This document shows positions 10,691 through 22,299 of a stretch of DNA of 26,797 nucleotides, piece after piece (position 1 is the stretch's first letter; every line of letters starts with the position of its first letter). A program made the translations under genes and the position numbers. The stretch is from assembly GCA_001953115.1 (NCBI GenBank), contig LSSL01004167.1:1-26797 (forward strand), given 5' to 3'. The notes under the pieces are model-generated. The model saw nothing but the letters and a program-made list of their open reading frames with translations, did not search any database and was not told where the DNA came from. Source of the DNA: Smittium mucronatum. Taxonomy: Eukaryota > Kickxellomycota > Harpellomycetes > Harpellales > Legeriomycetaceae.

Positions 10691-11831
10691 ATGAGATTGA
10701 CGCATTGGATAAATTTATTTATCCCTTTCACTTTTTTTGGAGTAAATGCACAAATTTTAGGTAATACTAACAATAAAAACGAATTTAAAAATCGTTTAAT
10801 AGAGATAATAATTTACTTATTTATTTATAATAGATAACTGCATTAAATACAAAGATCTTTCCTTTGAGAAAGACGAATTTCCTGAATCAAAATGTCTTGA
10901 GTTCGATGGAGATTTAACGATTATTGGTTCCTTTGTCACAGATTTCATACTCACTAAACTTTGGAAAGTGAATGGAAATGTTATAATATATCAGAACCCA
11001 GATATAGTAAATGTTGAATTGTCTAGTCTAAGAGAGATAACCGGAAATCTTGTTATATCTAGCAACGAGAATCTTATATCTGTAGATTTGACTAACCTAA
11101 ATTTTGTCAACAACTTTTTCATATTAAACAATAGTAATTTGTCAACTTTGAAAATTATTTCTTTGGTAAGATCAAAAGTTTTTGAGATATCTGACTCGAA
11201 AATTACAAATATCGTGGCACCAAATCTTGGCTACACAGGAAATTTTTTTATAAGAAATAATACCATTTTAACGAAAGTTGATGTAAATATGCTTGAAACT
11301 ATCACTGGTTCGATAAAAATTAGTAATAACAGTAGAGAGTTAGCATTATTTTCACCAAATCTGATATCAGTTATAGAAAATGTGAGTTTCCAAGGGGTAA
11401 AAAGAATAATGATTGATAAATTGGTGTTTATAGGAAAAGACTTCAAGTTAGTTGATAACAACCTTATTAATATGTATGCCCAGAAATTAGAAAAAATAGG
11501 AGGTAGTTTGGAAATAGCAGGAAATGATTTAAGATTTATAAAATTTTTTACGTTAAAATATATCGGGGGAAGTTTGAAAATATCAAACAACAGGTTTGCT
11601 ATAGACTTAGACTCCATAGGATTCAATAATTTCAAACATATTCCAGGCGATTTAATAATTCAGGGAAATGTGAGATCTAAATCATCGTTCCCAATCGATT
11701 TAAAAATAGACGGAGGTGTATTTATAATATCTCTAAACTACTTTAACTGCACAAATTTTATAAATTTCTACTCCAAAAATTATAAACCCGATTATCTTTG
11801 TGAGACAAACATGAAATCACCAAATGAATGA
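10691..11831 (+). CDS. Secreted Ecm33/Sps2-like receptor-L-domain protein
   Basis: Ecm33/Sps2 proteins are secreted or wall-associated L-domain (leucine-rich-repeat-like) proteins of fungi involved in cell-wall integrity. Exons 10691-10760 and 10834-11831 join across a 73-bp intron (GTAATA...ATAATAG) to give 355 residues. Residues 1-21 form a signal peptide, with hydrophobic LFIPFTFFGVNAQ. Repeated strands follow a pattern of about 22-25 residues with forms such as GNLVISSNENLISVDL, GSIKISNNSRELALF, GSLEIAGNDLRFIKF and GSLKISNNRFAIDL. Cysteines cap both ends (C26, C44; C329, C346), as in the family. Unlike Ecm33 it has no Ser/Thr-rich stalk and no C-terminal hydrophobic GPI signal; it ends CETNMKSPNE, so it is probably soluble. 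Coding GC is clearly lower than in the mutase. Nematode-type L-domain proteins are an alternative relative. Confidence 0.8.
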
Positions 11832-11896
11832 TTTTTTATAATGGAAAAAGCATAGTTGCTTTTTGATTATATTTTATATCCCAAAGTTAAATATTT

Positions 11897-11902
11897 AATA
11901 AA
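11897..11902 (+). promoter_or_regulatory. Candidate polyadenylation signal of the ECM33-like gene
   Basis: AATAAA lies 65 bp after the stop at 11829-11831. Position is suitable, but such hexamers are frequent in this AT-rich background. Confidence 0.3.
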
Positions 11903-14253
11903 AAGGTGGAAAGAAAGTACTAAATCAATATTGTTTTACAATCCTAATTGATATATATTAATTTTACCTATTTACGTTTCAAACTTCTGTATAACTTTCG
12001 CAAAATATTTAATTGATATCATTTAAAACACCTTTATAAAAAGTAATCGGAAATTTCAACAGAATTTTAGACACTTACACAGCAATTTTTAATTTGATAT
12101 ATATTACGCATCATTGAAATCAAAAATTACTGTGAAAACTTAAAAATATCAATATTGTTATTAATGTTATTCATAATGGAAAAATTAATGTTAAAAAGAG
12201 GCAGTAAAAAATAAGAAATATTTTAATAAATAAAAAGCATACTCTACACTTTTTTTCTATAATATTAAAGGATTTATTAAAATCTTAATTTAAAAACACA
12301 TTTTATTTGTATCAAATTTATTAAACTTTAGATATAGAAAATATTAACTGGATTTGTTATAAAAAACTGAAAAAGTAGTTTTAAAAATAAAAATCTCGAG
12401 AATTATATGCTTAATATTAATAAGATTTGGATTATGCTCATTTGCTAACTTAAAGATTTTTCATTTTTTCTACTTCATTTTTTAACTAAAATTTAAATAA
12501 ATTTAGTTTTATTTTATTTTATTAATTATTAAATCCAAATGTCATTTGTATTATATGTAGGTTTTATAATAGCCATAAAACTTTAGACTTTTTATTTTTA
12601 CTTATAACAAAAATAAAATAAATTCTAATTAATAATAGAATAATTTTTTTGTATCAAATTTATTATGAGAAAATAAATATGTGCGATATATTTATATTTA
12701 TTTTCAACTAAAAAATATATATTTTTGAAATAAGCAGCTTTATTTAGCTATTGAACTAAAAATTAAGGTTTTTTGAATCATTGAATAAGATAAATTGGTT
12801 TTGGCATAAATAAGAATAGATTTTGTTCAAAAATTGTAAAAAAAAGTTTAGTATAGAGAATAGTATAAATTAAAACAAGTTTTTATTAATTATAGGCAAA
12901 GATTTTTCGATTTCACGTATCAGTATATATTAATCAACAATTATGTATCGTGGAAAAGACCTAATCTCTAAAATTAATTTATTAGAAGTTATTATCAATG
13001 TCAATAAAACTTGAAGGAAAGTTCTATAATATATTTTTTAATAAAGAAGTGGTGATTTTAAATCTTCAAATCCGTTCATTAGATAAGTTAATGCTTTTTT
13101 GCTTGGATTGTTCTTATAAAAATTATATATTATGAAATATTTTATTTTCAGGCCTTATTTTTGATGAATATTCTTCAAGTATAAACCTGCTACTTTAATA
13201 GTCTAAATTTCGGAAAACTTTTAAAATTGATTCAAAAATACAGAAAATATAGGGTTTTTTTAAAAACCGATAATTAAAAACTTTAGTAAAATGGATAAAC
13301 TTTTTATTTATGCGTTTTAGGGAATTAAAGGCAGAAAACAAAAAAGCAATTCAAAAGAAATTAATTCAACATATAAATAAAAGACATATTTAAAAAAGAG
13401 AGATAGGACTTCAGTATACTGTTTCTGTTCATCGCACAAATATCATTTCATTATCTTGTATTATTTTGTCCTTGCTCAAAAGAATATTAGTAAACCAAGG
13501 AGTTTAATATAAATTTATCTAATAAATTAAAAATAAAACTACTTCTTTTTAAAAAAACTACGATATACAAAACTGCGAAATATAGTAGTGATATTTTTCT
13601 TATAAACTATTCTTAATATTTTAGTTTAAATAAAAACCAAAAATATCCCTATAAAAGTTTAAAAATACTAAAAATAGAGACAAATATTCGAGGCTTATAT
13701 GAGAATTTTTAGTATTCAAATATTTATATCAGTATAAATAATTTTTTTTTATAAAAATAAATATCTAACCTCTTTCACAATTTTTTGATGATTTGATATA
13801 TTGATATTATAAGATTATCATGATAAAAATTGGCCACTGAATTGATATTAAATATTAAATACCAAATTTAGTGGTAGCATTAATTGTGAACCCTCAGAGA
13901 ATAAATCAAATTTTTGAACTTTAGTATATAATAATCATAAAATTATAATTTGATTCTGTATACTTCATATTTGATTTATTTCGCATATCAAGGTTACATC
14001 GGTTTAAAATTTATATTGATTTTTTTTTCTGGGTGGATATAATAATAGTAAAAACTTTTAATTTGTTTAATTTAATATTTCTAAATTTCAAACCAGAAAA
14101 AATATTAAAACCTGTTTATTTTATCTGAGTTAAACTTATATTATATTTCAGGTCTAATATTGTCAATTTACATATTAAAATTTATTTTTAGTCATAAAAA
14201 AATGATGTATACCAAACGATATATATTTATATACAAGTGGAGGGATTACTAGA

Positions 14254-14349
14254 TCAAGGATATCCTTTGTCTTTAGGGTTATGGAGTCTAAGGGTCTTCC
14301 TCAGCACATTTCTACTTATATTGGATTCTAAAATTTTTGGTGCCACTTG
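14254..14349 (-). pseudogene. Coding-like fragment, 31 codons, possibly transposon-derived
   Basis: This lies in a ~130-bp island of higher GC inside very AT-rich DNA. The minus strand reads QVAPKILESNISRNVLRKT followed by LRLHNPKDKGYP and a TGA. Residue composition is balanced and unlike the neighbouring AT-driven frames. The plus strand also has a protein-like frame (CIPNDIYLYTSGGITRS), so strand is uncertain. No family is recognised. It is most simply an old mobile-element scrap. Confidence 0.3.
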
Positions 14350-17300
14350 AATAATTTTTTTTGCTTAGTTTAGTTTTTTTAATAATAAGGTTTATATATT
14401 TTTACTTTTGTAAATTATTTTATTATTATTATTTATTTGAGTAAAGCTATAAATAGCAATGAAAATATTATTTAAAGTATTAAAGTTCTCTGGAAACGGG
14501 TATTATTGTAGTTAAATATGGCAATTTTCTGTGTATTAACTAATAATTGATTCTCAGAATTATCTGTTAACTTCTCTGTTCCCTCTTTTTGGGTTCAGTA
14601 ATTTTTTTGATTTTACAATTTTTTAGTCTTCTTAGTTTCAATTTTTATAAATCTAAAACAAATTTAAAAAAAAAAGTTTATCTTTCCTCACCAATTTCAG
14701 GATTATTTAATAAATCCAATTGATTCTTCAATATTTTTATTCAAAGAAACTTTCCAATTTATATCAAAATTATTAAGCAGTAAAGGATTAGTTTCTTATA
14801 CTTTCCCAAACACCTTATAACTTATTATTTGTAATTTTTTAGGTTACATTTTGTGTTTATTGGTTATTATTTTTATTTTTTAGGTCTATTTTGTATAAAT
14901 AATTAGCTTATATTTCCTTAAGAATTTTAAACTCCCTATTTTTGATCTCTAATATTTCTATGAAACTATATTGTAGATCTCAAACGCTTTCACGTATAAT
15001 TATTTATTTAATTTTTAGTTCTTGGTGATATTAAAATGTGATTTATATAAAAAGATAAATCAAAAATTCTAGAAATCTATCTAAACATATATTTTTATGT
15101 AGCATTATTAGCACTTTTATAAAAATTCATGAAGTGGTGTGATAGCTAGATATATTAATATTTATTTAATAATTAACAAATAAATTTACGGTATTCACAT
15201 TATTCGGAAAATAAAAAATAAATTTTTATTATTTAATAATTATTTTAAGTTTTAGGTATTTTATTTATTTATTTACATTTTAAATTTAATTATCGTGCCT
15301 CATTTATTATCTTATCATCTTTTATTAATTTTTATTCAAAAAATAAATTAATTTGGGTTTGATAAATAATTTTTGAGGATAAATCTATTTTAGCTGTGAA
15401 TTTCAGGTACCAAATAACCATTAGTATTGAGTAAAAAATAGGTTAGATTGCAAAAATAGACTGAGATTAAGAAATAATTTCAATAATAGACAGATTTTAA
15501 AGTATTTTCAAAAATAATCTAACTATTAATTAGATATTCTTCTCTGGTGAATTGAAATTATTTATTTTTTAGAGATAAAATGTATGTTTAATATTTAAAA
15601 TTAATTAAATAAATTTAAAATAGCTTCAATTGGAGCTACATGATCCAAAATATTAAGTAATTATATGTCCCTGGATCTAAAAAATAAAAGAAGGTGTAGA
15701 GATAATAATATCTGATGTATAACTTATTGAAAATATGTTACTATATTAGGCATCAAAGATAAATTAAATTTGCATTTTTTTAAAATAACAATATTTACTT
15801 ATGGTTTTAGATATTATTTAAAATTTCATCGTCTTGAAAACCTTAAATTGAGATTTCTCATACTAATAAATTTCTAAGAAACCCGTTTCCCCTTTAAAAA
15901 TTATAAGAATATGCTAACTTTTTAAATATATTAATTTGTAAAAATAGGGAAAAAAATCATTTTGCATAACTATCTAGTATTTAGCATAACTTAAAAGCTT
16001 CTAAATGGATTATGAAATAATTTAAAGAAATAAAAATCTATTTATTCACGATATTTCTGGAAACTTTACTATTTTTTAAAAATTTTTATCAATAGTATTT
16101 AAAAAAATTATGTTAAATTTGCTATTAATAATAATAGTTCATAAGTTATAGTAACAACTTCAAATGTGCACTGGTTGCAAAAAAAAAGAGATTAAACAAG
16201 CTACCTTAATGAAAAATCCGAACATGAATCCAGATTGAGTTACGAAAATGTGTATTATTTTCTATAAATAAATTTTTTATACTTATGTATTTTCGATATT
16301 TGCAAAATCATAAGTGTCTTAGAAAAAATTTTCTCTAATATTCTTATATTATTTTGTAGCTCATTTTATTATAAATACACATATCTTAAAACAAAATATA
16401 AAAATCAGGCACCTTATAAAAATTTCCAAAAATATAGATGAAATGAAATTTTTAATACTGTTTTTTTTTCAAAAATTATCCGTATAATATAAAGAAGATA
16501 CATCCAGTTTTTTTATTTGTTTCTTATTTGATATATTTAATTTTATAAAAGTATTTACTCTATATTATATTCTCCGCCTCTTATAATTAAAAAGTTTTTT
16601 CTTATTATAAATGCATCTTTTAAAGCTAAGAGCATAATTGTATATGAAATCGATTTAAAGATACGCTTTTTTAGAATATTATAATTTTAATTTCAAATTT
16701 GAAACCTAATAGAGAGGCATATTTTTACAATGTAATATATAAGATATTACTATCACACCACCTTCTTTTATTGTTCAGATCAAGGTAAATATAATTATAA
16801 GATGGTTTGGAATCTGAAGTCTCAATTAAAACTTTAATTAATTCGGCCACATTAATGCTAAATTTTAACCACTAGGGGGATTCTCTTTGAAAACAGATAC
16901 TTTAGTATTAAATATTTGATTTTTACCACTATCCAAATTTGGAAATATAGAAAAAATATCAAGATCAAATATATTGGCTAATCTAGAATTATATATACAA
17001 AGGGACTTTTCTATTTGAAAAATATCGAGGATTTATTAGAGCTAGTGTTTTTTTTACATATTTTATCGATTTGATTCTTGTTGAATTTGATATTAGTCGA
17101 TAGTTTATCTATTAAAAAAAAGTCTGATATTGAAAATAATCTCCCTTAAATTTTAACGCCAAAAAATAATTTATTTCCATTTATAAGAGAGAAATATCAA
17201 ATTAATTTTTTTTTTCTTGCAGAAATAATTTAAAAGCTATCTTTTTTTTCAAATATTTTCTTAATTGGATCTATTTTTGCAATTAGATCCTAAAAAATAA

Positions 17301-17843
17301 TGTAATTTATCATTATTTCTAAAAAAAAATTGATTAATCTTTGTATAATCTAACATCGTTTTAAATTATTATTTGTTTTTTTTACTAAATATTTATTTTA
17401 GATTTACAAATTTCAAAAAATAGATAATATAAAATTATCTTATTTAATGATCAAAAGAATGTTTAACCTTTTTTTGAAAAATGAGGCTAATATAAGCTTT
17501 TATTTTTGGCATAAAAGATGATTACTATATAATTATATTCAGGAATATCCAGGTAAATACATATTTTTATTGTTTAAATCACATTCAAAAAAACAAACCA
17601 TAATAATATCAATATCCTGTTGATTTATGGGGGTAAAGAGTTTAATAACTAAGAAATTTGATTCGAGATATTTTTTATATTTAAATGAATTTTTCCGATA
17701 ATAATTTAAATAAAACACATTCAATATTAAATTTGGAATAGTAAAAAGTTATATAATTTTTACAAATAAATCAAAATTTGTATTATAAATATTATAAGCT
17801 GGTTTAACGAATAGTAATTTTCGGAGATTTTCCCACTTCTCCA

Positions 17844-17863
17844 CCTAGAATTTTTATTCTAGG
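17844..17863. repeat. Perfect inverted repeat, 8-bp stem, 4-nt loop
   Basis: CCTAGAAT and ATTCTAGG are separated by TTTT and followed by a T-rich stretch. It could fold as a hairpin in DNA or RNA. No associated gene is seen. Confidence 0.5.
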
Positions 17864-18190
17864 ATTTTGTTTGGGTTCTTATCACAAAATCGAAATATTT
17901 ATCCTATGTTTTTTATTTTTGTGTCAATAAAAGAATTTTTTAGGTGTTTTATTATGATTTTATAATTATTATAAGATGAGATATTTAATAGAATTCTTGA
18001 TATCCCTTTCTCAGTTTTATGGGAAAACTCAACCTTTTATAGTAAAACTCCAAACCTTTTTGGAAGATCATATATGGGTTGGTTTTTATAATAAGGCGTA
18101 AAAAAATATAAAATAAATGTAAACGACATAATAGTCGTGCAAATAGAAATAAAAAAATCACTCATAAAGAGGATCAGCCTTATAAAAAAT

Positions 18191-18216
18191 TCACAAAGAA
18201 AGTTATTTCTTTGTGA
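18191..18216. repeat. Perfect inverted repeat, 11-bp stem, 4-nt loop
   Basis: TCACAAAGAAA is followed by GTTA and then its exact complement TTTCTTTGTGA. A perfect 11-bp stem with mixed bases stands out from the A/T-run background. No gene adjoins it. Confidence 0.6.
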
Positions 18217-19168
18217 TAAAAACTAAGGAATTTCCCTTCTAATCATCGCGAAAAAAATAATAAAAGCTTATATAAAAAAATGATTGGATATTAAAAGTCT
18301 CTATTGGATTAGCAAGAATCCACTACGACATAATTATTACCGTTAATAAGAAAAAATCCATAATTATTTAATATTATTCTTTAAATTAATTAGCATTTTT
18401 ACTTTTATTTATTAATTATAAATATTTTTTAAACATTAGTAAATTAATTTTGATCGTCAATTTATTATTTTACATTGGAAAATATTAGAGATTAAACTAG
18501 CTGTCTCAATAATTTATCTTATATTATTTCAAATCTATTCTTAAAATTGAGCATCATTTCTTTCGTTAACAAATTAATTAATTAGTATCTGCGGGTGGTT
18601 TAGCCTCGAGATGAAAAAAAATATCAAACACATTAATATTACCATCTTTAATTTTAGGTATGGAAATCATTAATAAAAATAAAAATTTCAATTTTTATTA
18701 ATACTTTTTTTCAATAGTAAACCTTTATGTTTATAAAATAGTGGGCGTTTTGCATTTAAGAAAATGTAAATATATATTGGTTAACTCTTCACAACTCTTT
18801 AATATGTATTAGGTTTATTATAATCTCCATAAAATTATATTTATTAAATTTCACGACTAAAAAAATTTACTAAAAATTTATTATTATTATTATGTTAATG
18901 TTAAAATTTTTATTTTTTCATGGTAAAAAATGATTTTATTTTAATTTTTTGAAATAATCTTCTTAAGTTAATTTAATCTTTGATGTCTATTAACTAAAAT
19001 TATACTAAAAATGTATTTATATTAACTTTCATCATCTTTATTTATACATCATTGAAAATTACAAATAAAATTCAATTTTTTATAAAATATATGATATAGT
19101 ACGCATTCTGGATAAAATTATCATCTTTTTGCAAAGAAAAACATAAATGGTGAATTGGGAGGTTGGGC

Positions 19169-19264
19169 CTTAATTTGAATGCATCCTTAGTATAATATTA
19201 GTTAATAGTTGTCAAATAATAAATTAACTTTATGTTACGCCTCATTGGATGTATTCATATTAAG
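19169..19264. repeat. Inverted repeat at the 3' end of the retroelement
   Basis: CTTAATTTGAATGCATCC at 19169-19186 is matched in reverse complement by 19247-19264 (CTTAATATGAATACATCC on the minus strand), with 16 of 18 positions identical and a 60-bp spacer. It lies just beyond the recombinase remnant, where the element's terminus is expected. Confidence 0.6.
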
Positions 19265-19309
19265 TGATTAGAGAGGCATTATCTCTTGTGTGACTATGGT
19301 TTATGTTTT

Positions 19310-19990
19310 AAGGGGCATGAAATTGTGTGTTGAATAAGTCTTAATTAGACCTGAAGACTTGCGCTACAATTGAATCTGAGGATGCATTTGTATTCACTGC
19401 TGTTGTACCAACGATCGCTTTAGCCTTACTTATTGGTGTATTTGGTGGTCTTTTAATTAATTTTGAGATATTGTGAGTATTTATTGAAATAGTATTGAAT
19501 GATAGAGATTTATATAGTCCCTAATATACCTGAATAACCTATTTACCTCTAAGATTTTATCTTTCACGTGTTGTTCTTGGAATAAGTTTACTGTGATCTT
19601 GGAACGGTATACTCTATAAGCCTAAAAGAAACAAAGTATTTTCTCATATTGACTGCTGATTTCCCAGGCTCTGATATTTGGACGCCCCTTGCACTTCCTC
19701 TTTGGTTCCGCAAATACTAGTTTTAGTATCCCACACTGATTACTGCCTTCGATTCACCTATTCGATTTATATCACTTGCGCGCATAAGACCACAAATTTC
19801 CAGATACCATAATGTCTTACCAATTAGCTTTATTTAAAGGTCCACTTTTGGAGCTATTCTCCTCAAGCACTTGATACCGGCCATATTATTATAGCAGGCC
19901 TAATAAAGCTAGTCGTCTTTTCTCTTCCAGTGCCACAAGTAATCTTCGTATGCAGTCACTTTTGCTGATCGACTTATGGGTTCAGTAATA
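19310..19990 (-). pseudogene. Tyrosine recombinase remnant of the DIRS-like element
   Basis: This would cut and rejoin DNA during integration of the element's circular intermediate. Translated on the minus strand, an N-terminal helical segment reads SDCIRRLLVALEEKRRLALL. The first catalytic box follows at 19758-19817 as KTLWYLEICGLMRASDINRI, with the box-I Arg in LMRASD. Then come RNQRGSARGVQIS and, at 19345-19472, NISKLIKRPPN...SKAKAIVG...SSDSIVAQVFRSN. This C-terminal part matches the family pattern of a basic residue-A-x-A-I motif, a helix, and a [W/R]S-x-F-x-x-[FY]Y ending. Stops interrupt it (after VISVGY and after FRSN). The expected nucleophile region reads LFNTQFH, so the catalytic Tyr seems replaced by Phe. 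Confidence 0.7.
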
Positions 19991-20254
19991 GCTAGCATAT
20001 GCCTATTTATATATCCTGATAGTGTTTAACTTCAGCTTATATTTGATATATATCGCGGCTATGTAATTTACGAGGCTATTGGGTGTTACTGCAGAGTTTC
20101 TATACCGTACTCCGTGCTCATCCTTGTACTTCTGTTGGATAGGATAATATGTTATTCATCTCTTGACCAAATTTTTTTTTATCCATTATTCAACCCAATA
20201 CAGCATCGGAGACACCTTTATTCTTGGGGGAGTTTCACTGATTCTCCATAACAG

Positions 20255-21111
20255 CAAAATCAGTCACTGTTTTTTTGTAAGCGGTGAATTTCCAATTTTC
20301 GGGTCCAGGGTAACCTCAGTGCCCTGTATCATGTGGCGCTGGAATGTTGAAATCACTTGTATGTCGTATAAGCGATTTGTAGAAGACCACACATGCTCAA
20401 TTATTTTCATGTTCACGAGCTTCTTACGTGCTTTATGGATTACGTAAGAAATCAGGTTTTATGGTGAAAAACAGTACGGGCTTTTCATGATCAAAAATTT
20501 GAGCCTGAGCATTCCGGTCAATCGGTTGATGGTATCAAAACCAGATTTTTAGTCTTCCCTCTTCTTGTTCGTCGACGAAACAAAGAGGCTTGTGTCATAT
20601 TTCTCGCATTTTTTGTCCAGTTCGAAAAATTCCTTATATAAAAGGGACTGCAATGTCTGGGCAGTAAGTCATCTCGGTGCATCTGCAGGATTCAGAACTG
20701 ATGGAATGTAGATTACCTGTAGTCTAGTTTTGGTATCTAGATAGTGCATCAGCATACTTTCTGCGATTTCAAGAAGTTTTAAAGAGATATTTACAATAAA
20801 TACCCTTAATTATGCCAAAGTGATCGTGTTTTCTGAGAAAACAGAACCGATCTGCCAACCAAAATTTCAGCATTAGAGCATACAAAACAGAAATCAGCTC
20901 CTTGTAGTTAATTTCAGCGAGATCTCCGAACTGCTCCATAATCAGGAGTAGTTTCTGTGGAAAATACTATTCCCCAAACAGTGCAGCTGGTGCCCATAAA
21001 TGAATCTACTTCCGGAGTTTCTGATAAGAATGATAGGCCATTCCGATTCTTCAAATTCTCCCTACAGAAGAGTAGATTCTGTATCGCTAGCTCTGTAAAG
21101 ACCACTGTCAA
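20255..21111 (-). pseudogene. RNase H and C-terminal Pol region of the DIRS-like element (remnant)
   Basis: RNase H would remove the RNA strand during reverse transcription. On the minus strand the first part reads CTVWGIVFSTETTPDYG, the GWG strand of RNase H. After a frameshift comes LAEINYKELISVLYALMLKF (20859-20937), the conserved INxKEL helix. Near 20669-20740 is RLQVIYIPSVLNPADAPR, the classic end of the fold before a stop. Beyond it, YDTSLFVSSTNKK matches the DLFAS-xx-N motif that follows RNase H in DIRS-type Pol proteins. NLISYVIHKARKKLVNMKII matches the family's later segment on loading and W-rich strands. At least three stops and two frameshifts are present. The Asp expected in TDAS is not seen (MGTS). 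Confidence 0.7.
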
Positions 21112-21149
21112 TGAACATGCCGCTTTAATAGGCCAGGGCTGGTTTTTTA

Positions 21150-22265
21150 GTTACATAAGAAGGCTATAAAGAGTCTTATTGAGAAAAGATCAATCTACTT
21201 AGCTATTGCTTTTTATTATGTAGCTTGCTAAAAAAATAAGAGATGTCTTTGTAGAAGAAATCAACTTCTCAGATTCTCAGCACAGATCTCTGATATTTGA
21301 AGTGGGTACTTTTAAAGAAATTTCCCGACTGTTTATGGCCATTTCAACTTCGTTATCTTTTGTGATGGGATAAGCCCCAATTTTGAAATATTTATCAGAA
21401 ATTCAAACCCAGTAAGCTTCATCTGTACCTGGGAGGTGTATCGAATTTATGACTCTTTCGATTCCACGATTAACATCAGATTGTCTAATTAATCCAAAGC
21501 TCTGATATTGGGTGCTCTTACCAAGCTTAATACTGGGCTCAAAATCTTATTGAAAGTATAAGGGCTTAACAAAAAAACGAAACATAGGACCAGGTACTGA
21601 TAATTTCGACCGTTTAATCAATATAGTAAGTAATTCTTACACGCATTTTGAATCAATATGTGCAGGAAAGCGTATTTAAATTCAAATAATTTCATGTATT
21701 ATTTTTTGCGAACTAACAATCAAATCGATTTTATGCATCCAATCTTGAAATATCTTTCCTCAAGGTGTAGATCCAATTTAATTAGACCCAGTACTGAAAG
21801 TAATTCTCCTGTCTTTTTAGGAATGCAGAATAAATTTCTTTAGAGCCCCAGTATGAGACTTTCTACATCATCTATTACCTTATTGGTTAGAAATGGATCC
21901 TTATTTTCGTCAGTGAATGTCGGGCCTTTTTTTTTGAGCTTCCAATTGCATCTTTGAAAGTGTAACGTCAATGAAGACGGAACACTGGGCGAAGCCCAAC
22001 GGTCCTGTTTTTTTTTTTTTAGTTAAACCCGTTGACTCTTTTTGTAGTGGCTGGCCTGCCTTGGGCGGTCTTCGGATGTCCAAGCGGCACTTCACTACAA
22101 AAATAATAGTTTTGTTCTCCTCGAATCCTTTTATCCAGTACCTGATCTCTGAAAAGGATCCGGAAACCATTATCTACGATTTTCCGGACCCACAGGCTGT
22201 CTGTGAACTTCGCCAGATTTTTTTGGTCACCGCGAAGCGACCATCTACTTGGAGGTCAGTTGGGT
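21150..22265 (-). pseudogene. Reverse transcriptase remnant of the DIRS-like element
   Basis: On the minus strand an upstream motif reads GRFAVTKKIW, then after a frameshift KFTDSLWVRKIVDNGFRILF, the DIRS-type W-x-x-I-T-x-D-x-W-V-L-x-x-V-x-x-G-[YF] segment. GPTFTDENKDPFLTNKVIDD follows, then IPKKTGELLSVLGLIKLDLH (21719-21823), the fingers motif that normally reads PKK-x-G-x-x-RPVLDL. MHKIDL keeps the first catalytic Asp. PGPMFRFFVKPL matches the AP-x-x-F region. The catalytic YLDD box at 21480-21491 reads stop-L-D-N. FLINISKLGLIPSQKITKL and EMAINSREISLKVP are the thumb. Frames change at least four times. A homopolymer run of 12 T (plus strand, near 22009-22020) marks one likely slip. The protein cannot be made. 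Confidence 0.75.
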
Positions 22266-22299
22266 GACTTAGTGACCCCCTCCATCTCTCCCCTTTAAC

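Larger units (their letters stand above)
11832..19168. other. Long, extremely AT-rich gene-free region
   Basis: About 7.3 kb dominated by A/T runs. Reading frames on both strands are short and made of AAA, TTT, ATT and TAT codons. Exceptions to note are a coding-like island at 14254-14349 and two perfect hairpins at 17844-17863 and 18191-18216. No tRNA or rRNA signature was found by eye. Confidence 0.55.

Noticed and set aside
10717..10730. TCCCTTTCACT resembling the TTAA-element end
   Set aside because: It is inside the signal-peptide codons of the ECM33-like gene, and no second end or interior match follows.
11231..11635. Minus-strand 134-codon open frame
   Set aside because: Shadow of the L-domain repeats of the ECM33-like gene.
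17539..17724. Minus-strand 61-codon open frame
   Set aside because: Lys/Asn/Tyr/Phe-rich product of AT codons without any motif.
19345..19480. Plus-strand frame resembling a transmembrane exon (FTAVVPTIALALLIGVFGGL) with a GTGAGT donor after it
   Set aside because: It is the antisense of the tyrosine-recombinase C-terminal region, which matches its family in order with the other domains. The hydrophobic reading is a by-product.
20163..20447. Plus-strand 94-codon open frame
   Set aside because: No domain or membrane pattern; it is antisense to the post-RNase-H Pol region read on the minus strand.
21971..22267. Plus-strand 98-codon open frame with a long T run
   Set aside because: It lies antisense to the RT motifs WVRKIVDNGFRILF and owes part of its length to a homopolymer.
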